Below, one piece after another: positions 21,290 through 30,266 of a stretch of DNA of 64,000 nucleotides; within the stretch, counting starts at the first letter, position 1, and the number at the start of each line of letters is the position of its first letter. Both the position numbers and the translations under genes were made by a program. The notes under the pieces are model-generated. The model was given only the letters and a program-made list of their open reading frames with translations. It ran no database searches and was not told the origin of the DNA. The DNA is from Sphingobacteriaceae bacterium (GTDB taxonomy: Bacteria > Bacteroidota > Bacteroidia > Sphingobacteriales > Sphingobacteriaceae): the NCBI GenBank assembly GCA_947460875.1, contig CANHGR010000004.1, positions 62,001 through 126,000 on the forward strand. Direction: 5' to 3'.

Positions 21290-22192
21290 TTAGTTCTTTT
21301 CTGCAATCCTAAGTTTAGCGCTGCGCGCCCGGTTATTATTTTCAATTTCTTCGCCTGATGCGCTTATTGCTTTTCTTGAGATGTTCATTAATGGCTTTAT
21401 TTCGTTCCCGTAAAAATCCTTGTCAACTTCTCCTCGAAATTTTCCTTTGGCGATGAAATTCTTTACCAAACGGTCTTCAAGAGAGTGATAAGAAATCACC
21501 ACTAGTCGGCCACCAGGTTTTAGCACATGTGCCGATTGAGTCAAGAACTCTTGCAACGCTTCCATTTCCTGATTCACTTCGATTCGAAGAGCTTGAAAAA
21601 CTTGCGCTAAGTATTTACTCTCTCTCCCTTTCGGGATAAGGCTGCCAATTGCGGTTCGTAATTCAGCGATTGTTTCTATGGTTTTGCTCATACGCGATAC
21701 TACAATGGCTTTCGCCAGCGTTTTAGCGTTTTTCACTTCCCCATAAATTCCAAAAATCCGATGCAAGTCTTCTTCTGCGTAGGTATTAACGATTTGCCCG
21801 GCTGTGAGAATGGATGATTTGTCCATTCTCATGTCCAGGTCTGCATTAAACCGAATGGAAAACCCCCGCTCCGGCTGATCAAATTGATGTGAAGACACAC
21901 CAAGATCAGCCAGAATGCCATCTACTGCTGGAGCATTATGCAGGCGACAATTGTTTTTCAGATAGCGGAAGTTCTGATCTATAAAGGTTAACCGATCATC
22001 ATTTGGAATATTTCGTTGCGCATCAGAATCCTGATCAAAGGCCAGGAGTCGACCGTTTTTATTAAGATGTTTTAAAATTTCAAGCGAATGCCCGCCCCCA
22101 CCGAAGGTTACATCGACATAGACTCCATCAGGATTTATAGCCAAACCTTCAATTGATTCATGGAGCATGACAGGCGTATGGTACTTAATCAT
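21290..22192 (-). CDS. rsmH: 16S rRNA (cytosine(1402)-N4)-methyltransferase RsmH
   Basis: 300-residue SAM-dependent methyltransferase that modifies C1402 in the ribosomal P site. Family motifs are the N-terminal HTPVMLHE, the SAM loop VDVTFGGGGHS (about residues 26-36), GILADLGVSSHQFD and the C-terminal ISYHSLEDRLVK. The inserted helical domain between them is present, so the length is normal. It overlaps mraZ by 8 nt and abuts the ftsL-like gene, as in nearly all dcw clusters. Confidence 0.97.
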   Translation of the reverse strand: MIKYHTPVMLHESIEGLAINPDGVYVDVTFGGGGHSLEILKHLNKNGRLLAFDQDSDAQRNIPNDDRLTFIDQNFRYLKNNCRLHNAPAVDGILADLGVSSHQFDQPERGFSIRFNADLDMRMDKSSILTAGQIVNTYAEEDLHRIFGIYGEVKNAKTLAKAIVVSRMSKTIETIAELRTAIGSLIPKGRESKYLAQVFQALRIEVNQEMEALQEFLTQSAHVLKPGGRLVVISYHSLEDRLVKNFIAKGKFRGEVDKDFYGNEIKPLMNISRKAISASGEEIENNNRARSAKLRIAEKN

Positions 22193-22646
22193 TCGCCCTC
22201 CTTCCCGAACCCATTACTTCTTCAGTTAGATTGGCGAAGTTCTCAGGCTCATTGTCCAATTGGGCATCATAATTATCTTTTGCCCAAACTTCTATTTTGC
22301 TAAACTGACAAGAAAGCACAACATCGTTTCCGATACCAGCGTATTCAAGTAATGATTTTGGCAACAATACCCTTCCAGATGAATCTAACGTAAGCTCAGA
22401 AGCTCCCCGTGTAAAATATCTGATAAATTCTCTGGTCTTCTTTTCGTAGGAATTAAGCTTACCTAGGTCTTCTACAATCTTGCCCCACCCACTTCGAGTA
22501 TATATAACAAGATTCTTCTCGAATCCACGATTAATTACAAGCCCTTCACGCTCAGCCTCAGGTAGTTGCTTCTTGAGATTAGAGGGAACCATCATTCTCC
22601 CTTTAACATCCAGCTTGCATTCAAATTCTCCTAAGAAATTAGACAT
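22185..22646 (-). CDS. mraZ: Transcriptional regulator MraZ
   Basis: 153 residues with two tandem SpoVT/AbrB-like halves, each containing the D-x-x-G-R motif: LDVKGRMMVPSNLK (about 13-26) and LDSSGRVLLPKSLL (about 87-100). MraZ forms a ring-shaped multimer that binds direct repeats upstream of its own gene and represses the dcw operon. Such repeats are present 44 nt upstream here. It is the first gene of the cluster, and no terminator is visible before ftsZ. Confidence 0.96.
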   Translation of the reverse strand: MSNFLGEFECKLDVKGRMMVPSNLKKQLPEAEREGLVINRGFEKNLVIYTRSGWGKIVEDLGKLNSYEKKTREFIRYFTRGASELTLDSSGRVLLPKSLLEYAGIGNDVVLSCQFSKIEVWAKDNYDAQLDNEPENFANLTEEVMGSGRRAND

Positions 22647-22667
22647 AACGCTCTTTGCGGTTTAATT

Positions 22668-22675
22668 CAAGAGTA
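22668..22675 (-). promoter_or_regulatory. Candidate -7 element of the dcw promoter
   Basis: On the minus strand TACTCTTG is one mismatch from TAnnTTTG and lies 21 nt before the mraZ ATG. The MraZ-type repeats lie 14-44 nt upstream of it, where bound MraZ would cover the -33 region. Confidence 0.35.
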
Positions 22676-22688
22676 AAATTAAATAATC

Positions 22689-22720
22689 TTACCACTTTTT
22701 ACCACTTTTTACCACAAAAA
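22689..22720 (-). promoter_or_regulatory. Triple 10-bp operator repeat upstream of mraZ (MraZ boxes)
   Basis: TACCACTTTT occurs at 22690-22699 and 22700-22709, followed by TACCACAAAA at 22710-22719. Read on the coding strand this is GTGGTAAAAA in a strict 10-bp phase, so all boxes face one side of the helix. MraZ is known in other phyla to bind short direct repeats (TGGG- or AAAGTG-type) at about this spacing before mraZ. Confidence 0.8.
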
Positions 22721-22767
22721 GTTTTCAACACTTACATCAAATGTCTATGACTCCCACCAATAGACGC

Positions 22768-22804
22768 AAAAAGCCCCGGCTCGAGAATTCGAACCGGGGC
22801 TTTT
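22768..22804 (-). terminator. Intrinsic terminator of pgk
   Basis: AAAAGCCCCGG (22769-22779) pairs with CCGGGGCTTTT (22794-22804), with an inner TCGA/TCGA extension after one mismatch. On the minus strand the stem ends in a CTTTTTG run, 20 nt after the pgk stop. Confidence 0.9.
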
Positions 22805-22823
22805 AATGCCGAATATTGTCTCT

Positions 22824-24014
22824 CTAACCGTTGATGGCCTTCACGCCAGGGAGTTCCTTGCCTTCCATATACTCCAATAAAGCACCTCCACCGGTAGAAA
22901 CGTAGCTAACCTTATCCTCCATGCCAAACTTTGAGATCGCAGCGGCAGAATCTCCTCCACCAATTAATGAGAAGGCGCCTTTTTCTGTTGCAGAAGCTAA
23001 TGCATCAGCTACCGCTTTAGTTCCGTGCAAGAAATTTTCCATCTCAAAAACGCCCATAGGACCATTCCAAAGAATTGTTTTGGAATTAATTATTACATCG
23101 GCAAATATTTTACGTGTTTCCGGACCAATATCTAAGCCCATCCAATCGTCGGGAATATTTCCTGCTTTAACGGTTTTACGCTCCGCATCATTGTCGAAAT
23201 CGGTTGCTACAACGGTATCCACAGGCAAATAGATTTTAACGCCTTTTGCCTTTGCTTTTTCTAATAACTCAAGTGCTAATTCTTGCTTGTCTGCTTCTAA
23301 TAAGGAAATTCCGATAGTTCCGCCTAATGCTTTGGAAAACGTATAGGCCATTCCGCCAGCAATTATCAGATTATCAGCCTTGTTTAATAATTGCTCTATC
23401 AAAAGAATCTTATCAGAAACTTTTGAGCCACCCATTATAGCGGTAAATGGCTTTTCTGCGTTGTTTAACACTTTCTCTGCATTTTCTAATTCAGCAGCCA
23501 TTAGGAAGCCAAAATATTTAGCGCTAGGGAAGAATTTTGCAATTACTGCAGTAGAAGCGTGGGCGCGATGCGCCGTACCAAAGGCATCATTCACATAAAC
23601 GTCTCCAAGCTTTGACAGCTTTTCTGCAAAAACTTCATCACCCTTTTCCTCTTCCTTATAAAAGCGTAGGTTTTCAAGTAACAATACATCGCCAGGTTTT
23701 AATTCAGCTGCTTTCGTGATAGCTTGTTCGCCAATGCAATCATCTGCGAATTGAACACTTACGTTTAATACTTCTGAAAGATGCTTAACAATATGTTTTA
23801 AGGAATACTTCTCGGTCGGACCATCTTTCGGACGGCCAAGATGCGACATGAGGATCACAGCACCTCCATCCTTTAAAATTTTATTAATTGTCGATAAAGC
23901 CCCTTGGATGCGATTATCATCGGTGATATTATAGCTCTCGTCTAGAGGAACATTAAAATCAACACGTATAAGAGCCTTTTTGCCCAAAAAATTGAAATTT
24001 TCAACTGTTTTCAT
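22824..24014 (-). CDS. pgk: Phosphoglycerate kinase
   Basis: 396 residues, the standard monomeric PGK length. The N-terminal substrate site has RVDFNVPLD (residues 17-25) and MSHLGRPK. The hinge region and the C-terminal nucleotide site ([30 protein letters not shown]) are intact. It interconverts 1,3-bisphosphoglycerate and 3-phosphoglycerate with ATP. It follows the GNAT gene by 34 nt and gap before that, so a glycolytic gap-GNAT-pgk operon is likely, ended by the strong terminator downstream. Confidence 0.98.
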   Translation of the reverse strand: MKTVENFNFLGKKALIRVDFNVPLDESYNITDDNRIQGALSTINKILKDGGAVILMSHLGRPKDGPTEKYSLKHIVKHLSEVLNVSVQFADDCIGEQAITKAAELKPGDVLLLENLRFYKEEEKGDEVFAEKLSKLGDVYVNDAFGTAHRAHASTAVIAKFFPSAKYFGFLMAAELENAEKVLNNAEKPFTAIMGGSKVSDKILLIEQLLNKADNLIIAGGMAYTFSKALGGTIGISLLEADKQELALELLEKAKAKGVKIYLPVDTVVATDFDNDAERKTVKAGNIPDDWMGLDIGPETRKIFADVIINSKTILWNGPMGVFEMENFLHGTKAVADALASATEKGAFSLIGGGDSAAAISKFGMEDKVSYVSTGGGALLEYMEGKELPGVKAING

Positions 24015-24048
24015 TATTATATTTAAAATTTGAGAATAAACGAGGGTG

Positions 24049-24483
24049 TTATTGAATTTTGAGGTACATTTTTCTATGCGGACCGATGGGATCTATAGTA
24101 AATTCATCTGATATAAACTCAAATCCTATTCCGGTATAAAAAGGGTATGCCACCCTGCGTGCGTTGCACCAAAGATAATTTACTTTTTGACCCCGAAGGT
24201 AAATAATTGCAAAATTTACCACCTGATTCCCCAATCCCTTTTTACGAAATTCAGGCAAAGTGGCCATCCCCCGCAGCTGATATCCGTTTCCTGGATAATC
24301 AGAAAGGGGCTGTTTATGAAAGGTAGCCACGCAAGTGAGTTGCTCATCTACATAATAGCCTAAGTGAAACGAGCCTTCCTCGTCGTCGGGTGGAAAACGA
24401 CAATCTTCTGCCGTAGGGCGATGCGGAAGAAGCACGCCATGGCGTAAAGCGAATGTATCTGGAGAGGCGATGAATTTGATCAT
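24049..24483 (-). CDS. GNAT-family N-acetyltransferase
   Basis: 144 residues with the GNAT core. The acetyl-CoA motif A is [26 protein letters not shown] (about residues 68-93, with the R-x-x-G-x-G loop as RKKGLG), and a late FYTGIGFE motif B follows. No substrate can be assigned. The start overlaps the gap stop by 4 nt and pgk follows, so it is carried in a glycolytic operon. This may be accidental or may reflect acetylation tied to central metabolism. Confidence 0.85.
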   Translation of the reverse strand: MIKFIASPDTFALRHGVLLPHRPTAEDCRFPPDDEEGSFHLGYYVDEQLTCVATFHKQPLSDYPGNGYQLRGMATLPEFRKKGLGNQVVNFAIIYLRGQKVNYLWCNARRVAYPFYTGIGFEFISDEFTIDPIGPHRKMYLKIQ

Positions 24484-25514
24484 ATTTTTTGGTCCGACCT
24501 TTCGGTCTGCGGCGAAGAAAGTTTTAAAATAGAAATTTTTTCTACAAGATCTGCCAGGCGATTGGAATAACCAGACTCATTATCATACCAACCTACAACC
24601 TTTACCAATCCGCCAACTATAGAAGTTAATTGAGAATCGAAAATGCAGGAGTGTGAATTATCAATTACATCCACCGAAACGATCGGATCTTCGGTATACT
24701 CCAGAACTCCTTTTAAATAACCGAGTGAAGCATTTTTAAAGGCCGCGTTTATTTCATCCACTGTAGGCTGCCGTTTCAGGATGCAGGTAAAATCTGTAAG
24801 CGAACCGTTCAGCACAGGCACGCGTATCCCAGCACCCCCTAGTCTTCCCTCTAAATGCGGAAAAATAGCGGTTATTGCTTTTGCTGCGCCAGTTGTTGTG
24901 GGAATGATAGAAGCAGAAGCGGCCCTCGCCCTGCGTAGATCTTTGTGTGGAGCATCATGCAGGCTTTGATCGCCGGTCATGGAATGCACTGTCGTTATAT
25001 ATCCGTCAATAATGCCCCAGTGATCATCCAGCACTTTTACCATCGGAGCTACGTTATTGGTTGTACAAGAAGCGCTTGAAAGGATCGTTGCTGACAGGTC
25101 TATCTGATTATCATTTACACCAATCACCACAGTCGGCACGCTTTTATCTGCCGAAGGAGCCGAAATGATTACCTGTTTCGATCCGGCTTTTAAATGAAGT
25201 TCGGCTTTATCTTTAGATGTAAATTTCCCTGTCGATTCTATTACCAGATCAATTTCGAGAGCTTTCCAAGGGAGACGCGAAGGATCTTTTTCAGCCAATG
25301 CCTGAATGATTTGACCATTTATAACTAACGTTTGCGCCGTTGCACTTACTTTACCCCCAAAGATTCCATGAATGGAATCATACTTAAAAAGATGGGCAAG
25401 GGTTTGGGTATCAGAAAGATCATTGATTGCAATTACTTGAACATTCTTCTTGTTAAGAAGCCCGCGCAAAGCGATCCTACCAATACGTCCGAAACCATTA
25501 ATTGCTACTCTCAT
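24480..25514 (-). CDS. gap: Type I glyceraldehyde-3-phosphate dehydrogenase
   Basis: 344 residues. NAD-binding GFGRIGR at 7-13 and IAINDLSD at 29-36, with Asp32 favouring NAD over NADP. The catalytic Cys150 is in SSASCTTNN, the catalytic His follows in the TVHSMTGDQ segment, and the C-terminal WYDNESGYSNR motif is intact. The C-terminal tail ([15 protein letters not shown]) is a few residues longer than usual. It is the first gene of the gap-GNAT-pgk unit, with a TACCTTTG promoter element just upstream. Confidence 0.97.
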   Translation of the reverse strand: MRVAINGFGRIGRIALRGLLNKKNVQVIAINDLSDTQTLAHLFKYDSIHGIFGGKVSATAQTLVINGQIIQALAEKDPSRLPWKALEIDLVIESTGKFTSKDKAELHLKAGSKQVIISAPSADKSVPTVVIGVNDNQIDLSATILSSASCTTNNVAPMVKVLDDHWGIIDGYITTVHSMTGDQSLHDAPHKDLRRARAASASIIPTTTGAAKAITAIFPHLEGRLGGAGIRVPVLNGSLTDFTCILKRQPTVDEINAAFKNASLGYLKGVLEYTEDPIVSVDVIDNSHSCIFDSQLTSIVGGLVKVVGWYDNESGYSNRLADLVEKISILKLSSPQTERSDQKI

Positions 25515-25525
25515 AACTTCTACAA

Positions 25526-25533
25526 CAAAGGTA
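25526..25533 (-). promoter_or_regulatory. -7 element (TACCTTTG) of the gap operon
   Basis: On the minus strand TACCTTTG matches TAnnTTTG exactly, 12 nt before the gap ATG. The leader would be only a few nucleotides. No clear -33 TTTG is seen. Confidence 0.5.
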
Positions 25534-25578
25534 AAAAAGCATTACTGAATGAAGAATAAAAAGGCTTTCAGTTTCATA

Positions 25579-25812
25579 TCAGGTATTGATTTTCGCAAAG
25601 ACTATCCCTGCAATCATCGCCCGCATCAAACCCTAAAAGAACCAGCTTAGCACGATAAGAATCGTAATCTCCAGCGAGCTAAAGGCATTCCACATAACGG
25701 GGATTAGAGCAACGATCGAATAGACCAGTCCGAATTATCCGCGCAGGTAAGATGGACCTTTAAAAAGCCCGTTAAGGCTGTCCCAGAACCACGCCAACGC
25801 AAAAGTTATAAC
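25579..25812 (-). pseudogene. Decayed membrane-protein gene fragment
   Basis: One minus-strand frame ending at TGA 25579-25581 reads as a membrane protein with in-frame TAA (25735-25737) and TAG (25633-25635). Recognisable stretches are VITFALAWFWDSLNGLFKG, FGLVYSIVALIPVMWNAFSS, LEITILIVLSWFF and MRAMIAGIVFAKIN, giving at least three hydrophobic segments. The 5' part is missing: upstream the sequence runs into the end of an IS3-type element. The family is not recognised. Confidence 0.55.
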
Positions 25813-26106
25813 TGTACGTCGTCAAACTAAAGTAAACTTTTCGCTAGCTGAAGTTTCATGTTGATTCAACCCTATTTATTTTTCTTTTATTTTCGAAAAT
25901 TTGTCTTGAAATTGATCTTTGATAAGCTTTTCTTCGCTCAAGAAACATTACCTTTTTGATTCGATCTCTTTCTTTTGAAATGGCCTCAACGCGTCCAAAA
26001 TAGACATCTGCAGGTGTTACATTATTCAAAGATTCGAGGTAGCGTTCGTTATTGTAACGATATACGAACTTTTCGAGGCCTTTTTCAAGCTCTTCTAGGG
26101 CACTGC
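25813..26106 (-). mobile_element. IS3-family element remnant (transposase C-terminus plus one end)
   Basis: The minus strand from ~26106 to 25866 encodes the C-terminal part of an IS3-type OrfB integrase without interruption: ALEELEKGLEKFVYRYNNER, then ESLNNVTPADVYFGR and a basic tail (ERRKAYQRS), ending at TGA. The YNNERYxESLNNxTPADVYFGR block is diagnostic. About 40 nt past the stop is a likely element end beginning TGTACGTCGTCAAACTAAAG at 25813 (plus strand). The rest of the transposase and the other end are missing. The P-type ATPase stop codon lies inside the remnant. Confidence 0.8.
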
Positions 26107-28662
26107 AATTTCTTCATTGAGTCTTTTGCGCCACTTCACAAACTCATACCAAATGGTACTAATAAAGCCAACCAAAACGCTGATCAATAACTGATTTAAA
26201 TCCAATGGCATGAAACCGAAGAAATCTGCTAACGGCCTGATAAATATCAACGATCCCGACAACACAATTGTTATCAAAATCATCCAAATGATCATATTAT
26301 TCTTATACTTTATCGTGGTAAATACTGAAAAGAAAAAGGAACGGTTTATTAGTGTTAGAAATATATTAGCAGAAATTAAAACAGTGAAAACCATAGTCCT
26401 GATCAAGGTTTCATCATAATCCTGCGCGAGCGCATATTGATAAATGCTAATAGTACCCGCTGTAATCATTAAGCCCTGCAGAATACTTGTAAAAAGCTCA
26501 GGCCCTGTAAAAAATGACGTTACAAACGGCCTCGGCTTTTGGATCATGGTATTTTTCTCTATGGGTTCATTCTCGTAAATGATCGAGCAGGTCGGTCCCA
26601 TAATCAGTTCCAAAAAAATTACATGTACAGGCGAAAATATATTTGGGTAAACCCAGCCAAAGGCAAGTGGAGTAAACACGGTAAGAATAATAGGAATATG
26701 GATAGATATAATGTATTGTATTGCTTTTTTTAAGTTGCTGTAGATTTTCCGTCCCATCGCCACAGCATCAACCATTTTAGAAAGATCATCCTTGACTAAC
26801 ACAAGAGCCGCAGCCTGTTTTGCAATCTCCGTTCCTTTCTTGCCCATCGCAATTCCAATGTGGGCTGCCTTCAAAGCCGGTCCATCATTTACACCATCGC
26901 CCATCATAGCCACAATCTCGTTTTCCGCTTTTAAAGCTTCTATAACTCTAAGTTTGGCATCCGGAAACATCCTGGCAAATACATTGGTGCTACCCACAAT
27001 TTTTCGAAGCTCCTGCTCATCCATCTTCATCAATTCATCGCCGGAAAGGCAATTTTCATAGCCTCTAAAGCCGATTTGCCGCGCAATAGCATTTGTTGTG
27101 ACTGCGTTATCGCCCGTTATGATCTTTACAGAGATTCCGGCACTATAAAAGTCTTCAAGTACTTTTTCTATATGTTTCTTCGGGGGATCGTAAAAAGCGA
27201 TAAGCCCTTTAAATTTGAATTGAAAATCCTGTTGATTTTCGGGGAAACGATTGCCGGAGAAAATTGCTTCGCCAACGCCAAGCATACGATAACCGTCTGC
27301 AGCTATGATATCTATTGTTTGTTCGATCATCGCTTTTTCATCTGCAGACATGTCTGAAGTGGCCATAAGTGCTTCAGGGGCACCTTTCGCCGCCACGATG
27401 CGCTTTCCGGATGAATTTTCAAATATATGGGTCATCATTGGCGGCTTTCCCCCAAGGGGATACTCATGAATCATTTTATACGCTGGACGCTCATCATCTG
27501 AGGTTGAGTTGGAATAAGCCTTATGCAAGGCCACTTCCATCGGGTCAAATGGGATTGGTTCGCTAGCCCACATTGCCAGCCTTACAAGTTCCTGTTCTTC
27601 TGTGCTAAGTTGATCGTTGGCCGTTGTGATCTTTTTGGAGCCTACCACAACTAGCTGTGCAAGGGTCATTTTGTTTTCAGTAATCGTTCCGGTTTTGTCG
27701 ATACAAATAACAGATGCGCTGCCTAAAGTTTCCACAGTTTTCATCTGCTTCACGACGACTCCCATTTTCATTAAACGCCATGCACCTAGCGCCATAAAGG
27801 TGGTAAAGGCTACAGGTATCTCCTCGGGCAGGATACTCATCGCTAGCGTAAGTGCCTTTAAAAGGCTATCGAGCAAATCATTTGATTTTAAGTAATTTAT
27901 AAGCCAAACGATCAAGAAAACAAACGCACCGGCAATCACCATCTTCTTTACGAAATCTCCTATTTGCGTCTCCAAAGGAGTATCTTCCTCTTGAATATCA
28001 TCTAAGCTTTTTCCTATCGCCCCGAGGCGCGTGCCATTACCGATGGCTGTGACCGTGGCAATTGCTAGACCGCCGGTCACGGTGGTGCCCCTCAAGATAA
28101 ACTTGTCTTCCTTCTTTTTGTCTTTATATACAGGCAAAGATTCGCCTGTGACAATTGATTCATTAACAGAGAAATCATTTGAATGGACAATGACTCCATC
28201 TGCGGCAATCAGTGTACCCTCTTCTACCATCAGGCTATCCCCTACCACCAGATCATCACTTTTAATTTCTACAACTACACCGTCTCGAATTACCTTACAC
28301 CATGGCTGGGTCATCTCCTTTAGCTTTTTCAGCGCGTTATGACTTCTGGTATCTTGATAAAGGGAAATAGCCGCAACTAGAACGATCGCCGACGCGAGGA
28401 AGATGGCGTCGCCGGTACTGCCACTTACAAAATAAATAACTGATGCAATGAGTAGCAGAATTACCATCGGCTCCTTTGCTAGACTTTTCAACGCTTGAAG
28501 AATTCGGCTTTTCTTACGATATTGGAGGGTATTAGATCCATGCTCGGCCCTGGCCGCTAGAACTTGCGATGCTGTAAGTCCTTCTATTTCAAAGTTATTT
28601 TCGACCATAGCTTTAGAATAAGAATTAGCCGCTTTTTGTTCGGCTGCTCTTATATCTTTCAT
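26095..28662 (-). CDS. Cation-transporting P-type ATPase (P2-like, unusual ion site)
   Basis: 855 residues with all P-type landmarks: actuator TGES (about residue 170), phosphorylation site CIDKTGTITENKM (about 323-335), and MMGDGVNDGPALK in the P domain. Ten membrane helices are expected. Helix 4 reads LPEEIPV, keeping the Glu equivalent of the SERCA calcium ligand. Helix 6, however, reads LELIMGPTCSIIYENEP where calcium pumps have NLxTDxLP, so the Asn and Asp ligands are absent and the transported ion is uncertain. Its start abuts the beta-CASP gene stop, so the two are co-translated. The stop codon is shared with an IS3 remnant. Confidence 0.9.
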   Translation of the reverse strand: MKDIRAAEQKAANSYSKAMVENNFEIEGLTASQVLAARAEHGSNTLQYRKKSRILQALKSLAKEPMVILLLIASVIYFVSGSTGDAIFLASAIVLVAAISLYQDTRSHNALKKLKEMTQPWCKVIRDGVVVEIKSDDLVVGDSLMVEEGTLIAADGVIVHSNDFSVNESIVTGESLPVYKDKKKEDKFILRGTTVTGGLAIATVTAIGNGTRLGAIGKSLDDIQEEDTPLETQIGDFVKKMVIAGAFVFLIVWLINYLKSNDLLDSLLKALTLAMSILPEEIPVAFTTFMALGAWRLMKMGVVVKQMKTVETLGSASVICIDKTGTITENKMTLAQLVVVGSKKITTANDQLSTEEQELVRLAMWASEPIPFDPMEVALHKAYSNSTSDDERPAYKMIHEYPLGGKPPMMTHIFENSSGKRIVAAKGAPEALMATSDMSADEKAMIEQTIDIIAADGYRMLGVGEAIFSGNRFPENQQDFQFKFKGLIAFYDPPKKHIEKVLEDFYSAGISVKIITGDNAVTTNAIARQIGFRGYENCLSGDELMKMDEQELRKIVGSTNVFARMFPDAKLRVIEALKAENEIVAMMGDGVNDGPALKAAHIGIAMGKKGTEIAKQAAALVLVKDDLSKMVDAVAMGRKIYSNLKKAIQYIISIHIPIILTVFTPLAFGWVYPNIFSPVHVIFLELIMGPTCSIIYENEPIEKNTMIQKPRPFVTSFFTGPELFTSILQGLMITAGTISIYQYALAQDYDETLIRTMVFTVLISANIFLTLINRSFFFSVFTTIKYKNNMIIWMILITIVLSGSLIFIRPLADFFGFMPLDLNQLLISVLVGFISTIWYEFVKWRKRLNEEIAVP

Positions 28663-30078
28663 TTAATTCGGACTTTCATCCTCCAGAATGTCAGGTGCAG
28701 CATCACAGTTAAATAAAATAACATCCTGATCCTCCTTCATAACCTTAACAGAAGAGTAAGATTCACTTAAAAGTTTTACTCTAAATGCTTCCTGTGCACC
28801 GCGCTCACCGTGTACCAACATTATTTGAGTGGGTGCCTTTTTAAATTTGCTCAGCCAGTTCAATAACTCTGTCTGATCAGCATGAGCTGAGAGGTTTAAT
28901 AGCTCAGTTACCCTTGCGTTTACCGGATAATATTTTCCGTGAATTTTTAATTCATAAGCCTTATTCAATAAGGCCCTGCCCCTCGTTCCCTCAGCTTGAT
29001 AACCGATCATCAATATGAGATTTCGGCGATCCTTTAAATAATGCTTTAAGTAGTCGAGCACCCGTCCACCGGATAGCATCCCGCTAGCAGCAATTACTAT
29101 TTTACTTCCTTTTTGTTGGATCAAGCGCTCGGTATTTTTAAAGTCGCGGTTGATGATTACTTGATCACTCATCTCAACCAGCTCCTTCTTTTCGATTTTG
29201 GAAAATTCAGGATATTTCAGAAGAATTGAGGTTGCATTTGCTGCCATCGGACTGTCTAAAATTATAGGAATATCTTTCGGGATCTTATCTTGATCCTTGA
29301 GAAGATCAAGAATATAAATCAGTTCTTGAGCACGTCCAACGGCAAAGCTTGGAATTAATACATTTCCTCCTCTATCGATGGTATCATTAACCGCATCAGC
29401 TAACAACTCATAGGCATCCGTCGGTTCGTGTAGACGATCGCCGTAGGTAGATTCCATGATCACAAAATCAGCGGCAGTAAAGTAATCCGGTTCGGCTAGA
29501 ATGGCACTTCGACATCTTCCGATATCGCCCGAAAAAATGATAATCTTACCGTAGCAAGTCAACTCAATCGAACAAGCACCCAGAATGTGTCCGCTCGTTT
29601 TAAATCTAAACTGAATGTCACTACTTAAGCGAATAAAAGTATCGCAAGGTTTTGTAATAAAGTATTTAAAGGACTCCTCAGCGTCTTCCGAGGAATATAA
29701 TGGTAAAGCGGGATGATGCTTAGAATAATGATAATCATTGGCCTTTCTTGCATCCTCTTCTTGAATTTTAGCACTATCTAACAGAATCAACCGGGTGAGT
29801 TCCTCCGTGGGCTCGGTCATGTAAATCTTACCCCTGAAACCCTGCTTCACCAACAGCGGAATATATCCGCAATGGTCAAGATGAGCATGAGTAAGAATAA
29901 GAACATCAATCGTTGCAGGATTAACGGGCAGTTTCTCCCAATTTTTTTCACGAAGTGATTTTATTCCCTGAAATAGTCCGCAGTCAATCAGAATATTGAG
30001 AGTTGGAGTTTTCAATAAATGTTTAGAACCGGTTACTGTTTCTGCCGCACCGAGCGATTGTAAGATTACTAAATCCAT
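28663..30078 (-). CDS. Metallo-beta-lactamase fold protein with beta-CASP and RMMBL domains (RNase/exonuclease-like)
   Basis: 471 residues. The zinc motif HAHLDH is at 64-69, with the companion FSGDIGR. The beta-CASP insertion has the MESTYGDR and LIPSFAVGRAQEL motifs. The RMMBL end contains YQAEGTRGRALL and LSAHADQTELLNW, then LVHGE. This is the architecture of CPSF73-like and YsmH/TTHA0252-type RNA-processing enzymes, so an RNA endo- or exonuclease role is likely. The final ~35 residues are extra. It forms a two-gene operon with the P-type ATPase and diverges from the FixL-like kinase gene. Confidence 0.92.
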   Translation of the reverse strand: MDLVILQSLGAAETVTGSKHLLKTPTLNILIDCGLFQGIKSLREKNWEKLPVNPATIDVLILTHAHLDHCGYIPLLVKQGFRGKIYMTEPTEELTRLILLDSAKIQEEDARKANDYHYSKHHPALPLYSSEDAEESFKYFITKPCDTFIRLSSDIQFRFKTSGHILGACSIELTCYGKIIIFSGDIGRCRSAILAEPDYFTAADFVIMESTYGDRLHEPTDAYELLADAVNDTIDRGGNVLIPSFAVGRAQELIYILDLLKDQDKIPKDIPIILDSPMAANATSILLKYPEFSKIEKKELVEMSDQVIINRDFKNTERLIQQKGSKIVIAASGMLSGGRVLDYLKHYLKDRRNLILMIGYQAEGTRGRALLNKAYELKIHGKYYPVNARVTELLNLSAHADQTELLNWLSKFKKAPTQIMLVHGERGAQEAFRVKLLSESYSSVKVMKEDQDVILFNCDAAPDILEDESPN

Positions 30079-30134
30079 TACAAAATATATTAAACTAATC
30101 TATTCAAACTTCCTTTGATTTTCACAATAAAACA

Positions 30135-30148
30135 GTGATCATAATCAT
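30135..30148. promoter_or_regulatory. FNR/CRP-like palindrome in the divergent promoter region
   Basis: GTGATCATAATCAT has a perfect TGAT-N4-ATCA core, 8/10 matches to the FNR site TTGAT-N4-ATCAA. It lies between the beta-CASP/ATPase operon and the kinase-regulator operon. The regulator's recognition helix carries FNR-like E-T-V-S-R residues, so autoregulation and control of the divergent operon are plausible. The core is short and could occur by chance. Confidence 0.4.
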
Positions 30149-30266
30149 TAAAATAGATGATTCTCGCCTTAATTTCTGAGCTGAATTATTCTGACAGACT
30201 AGTGAAGCATTTTTTAACGCAAGGGACAATTCCCATTTAAGTCTTATCTTTAACCTTTCAACTCCT

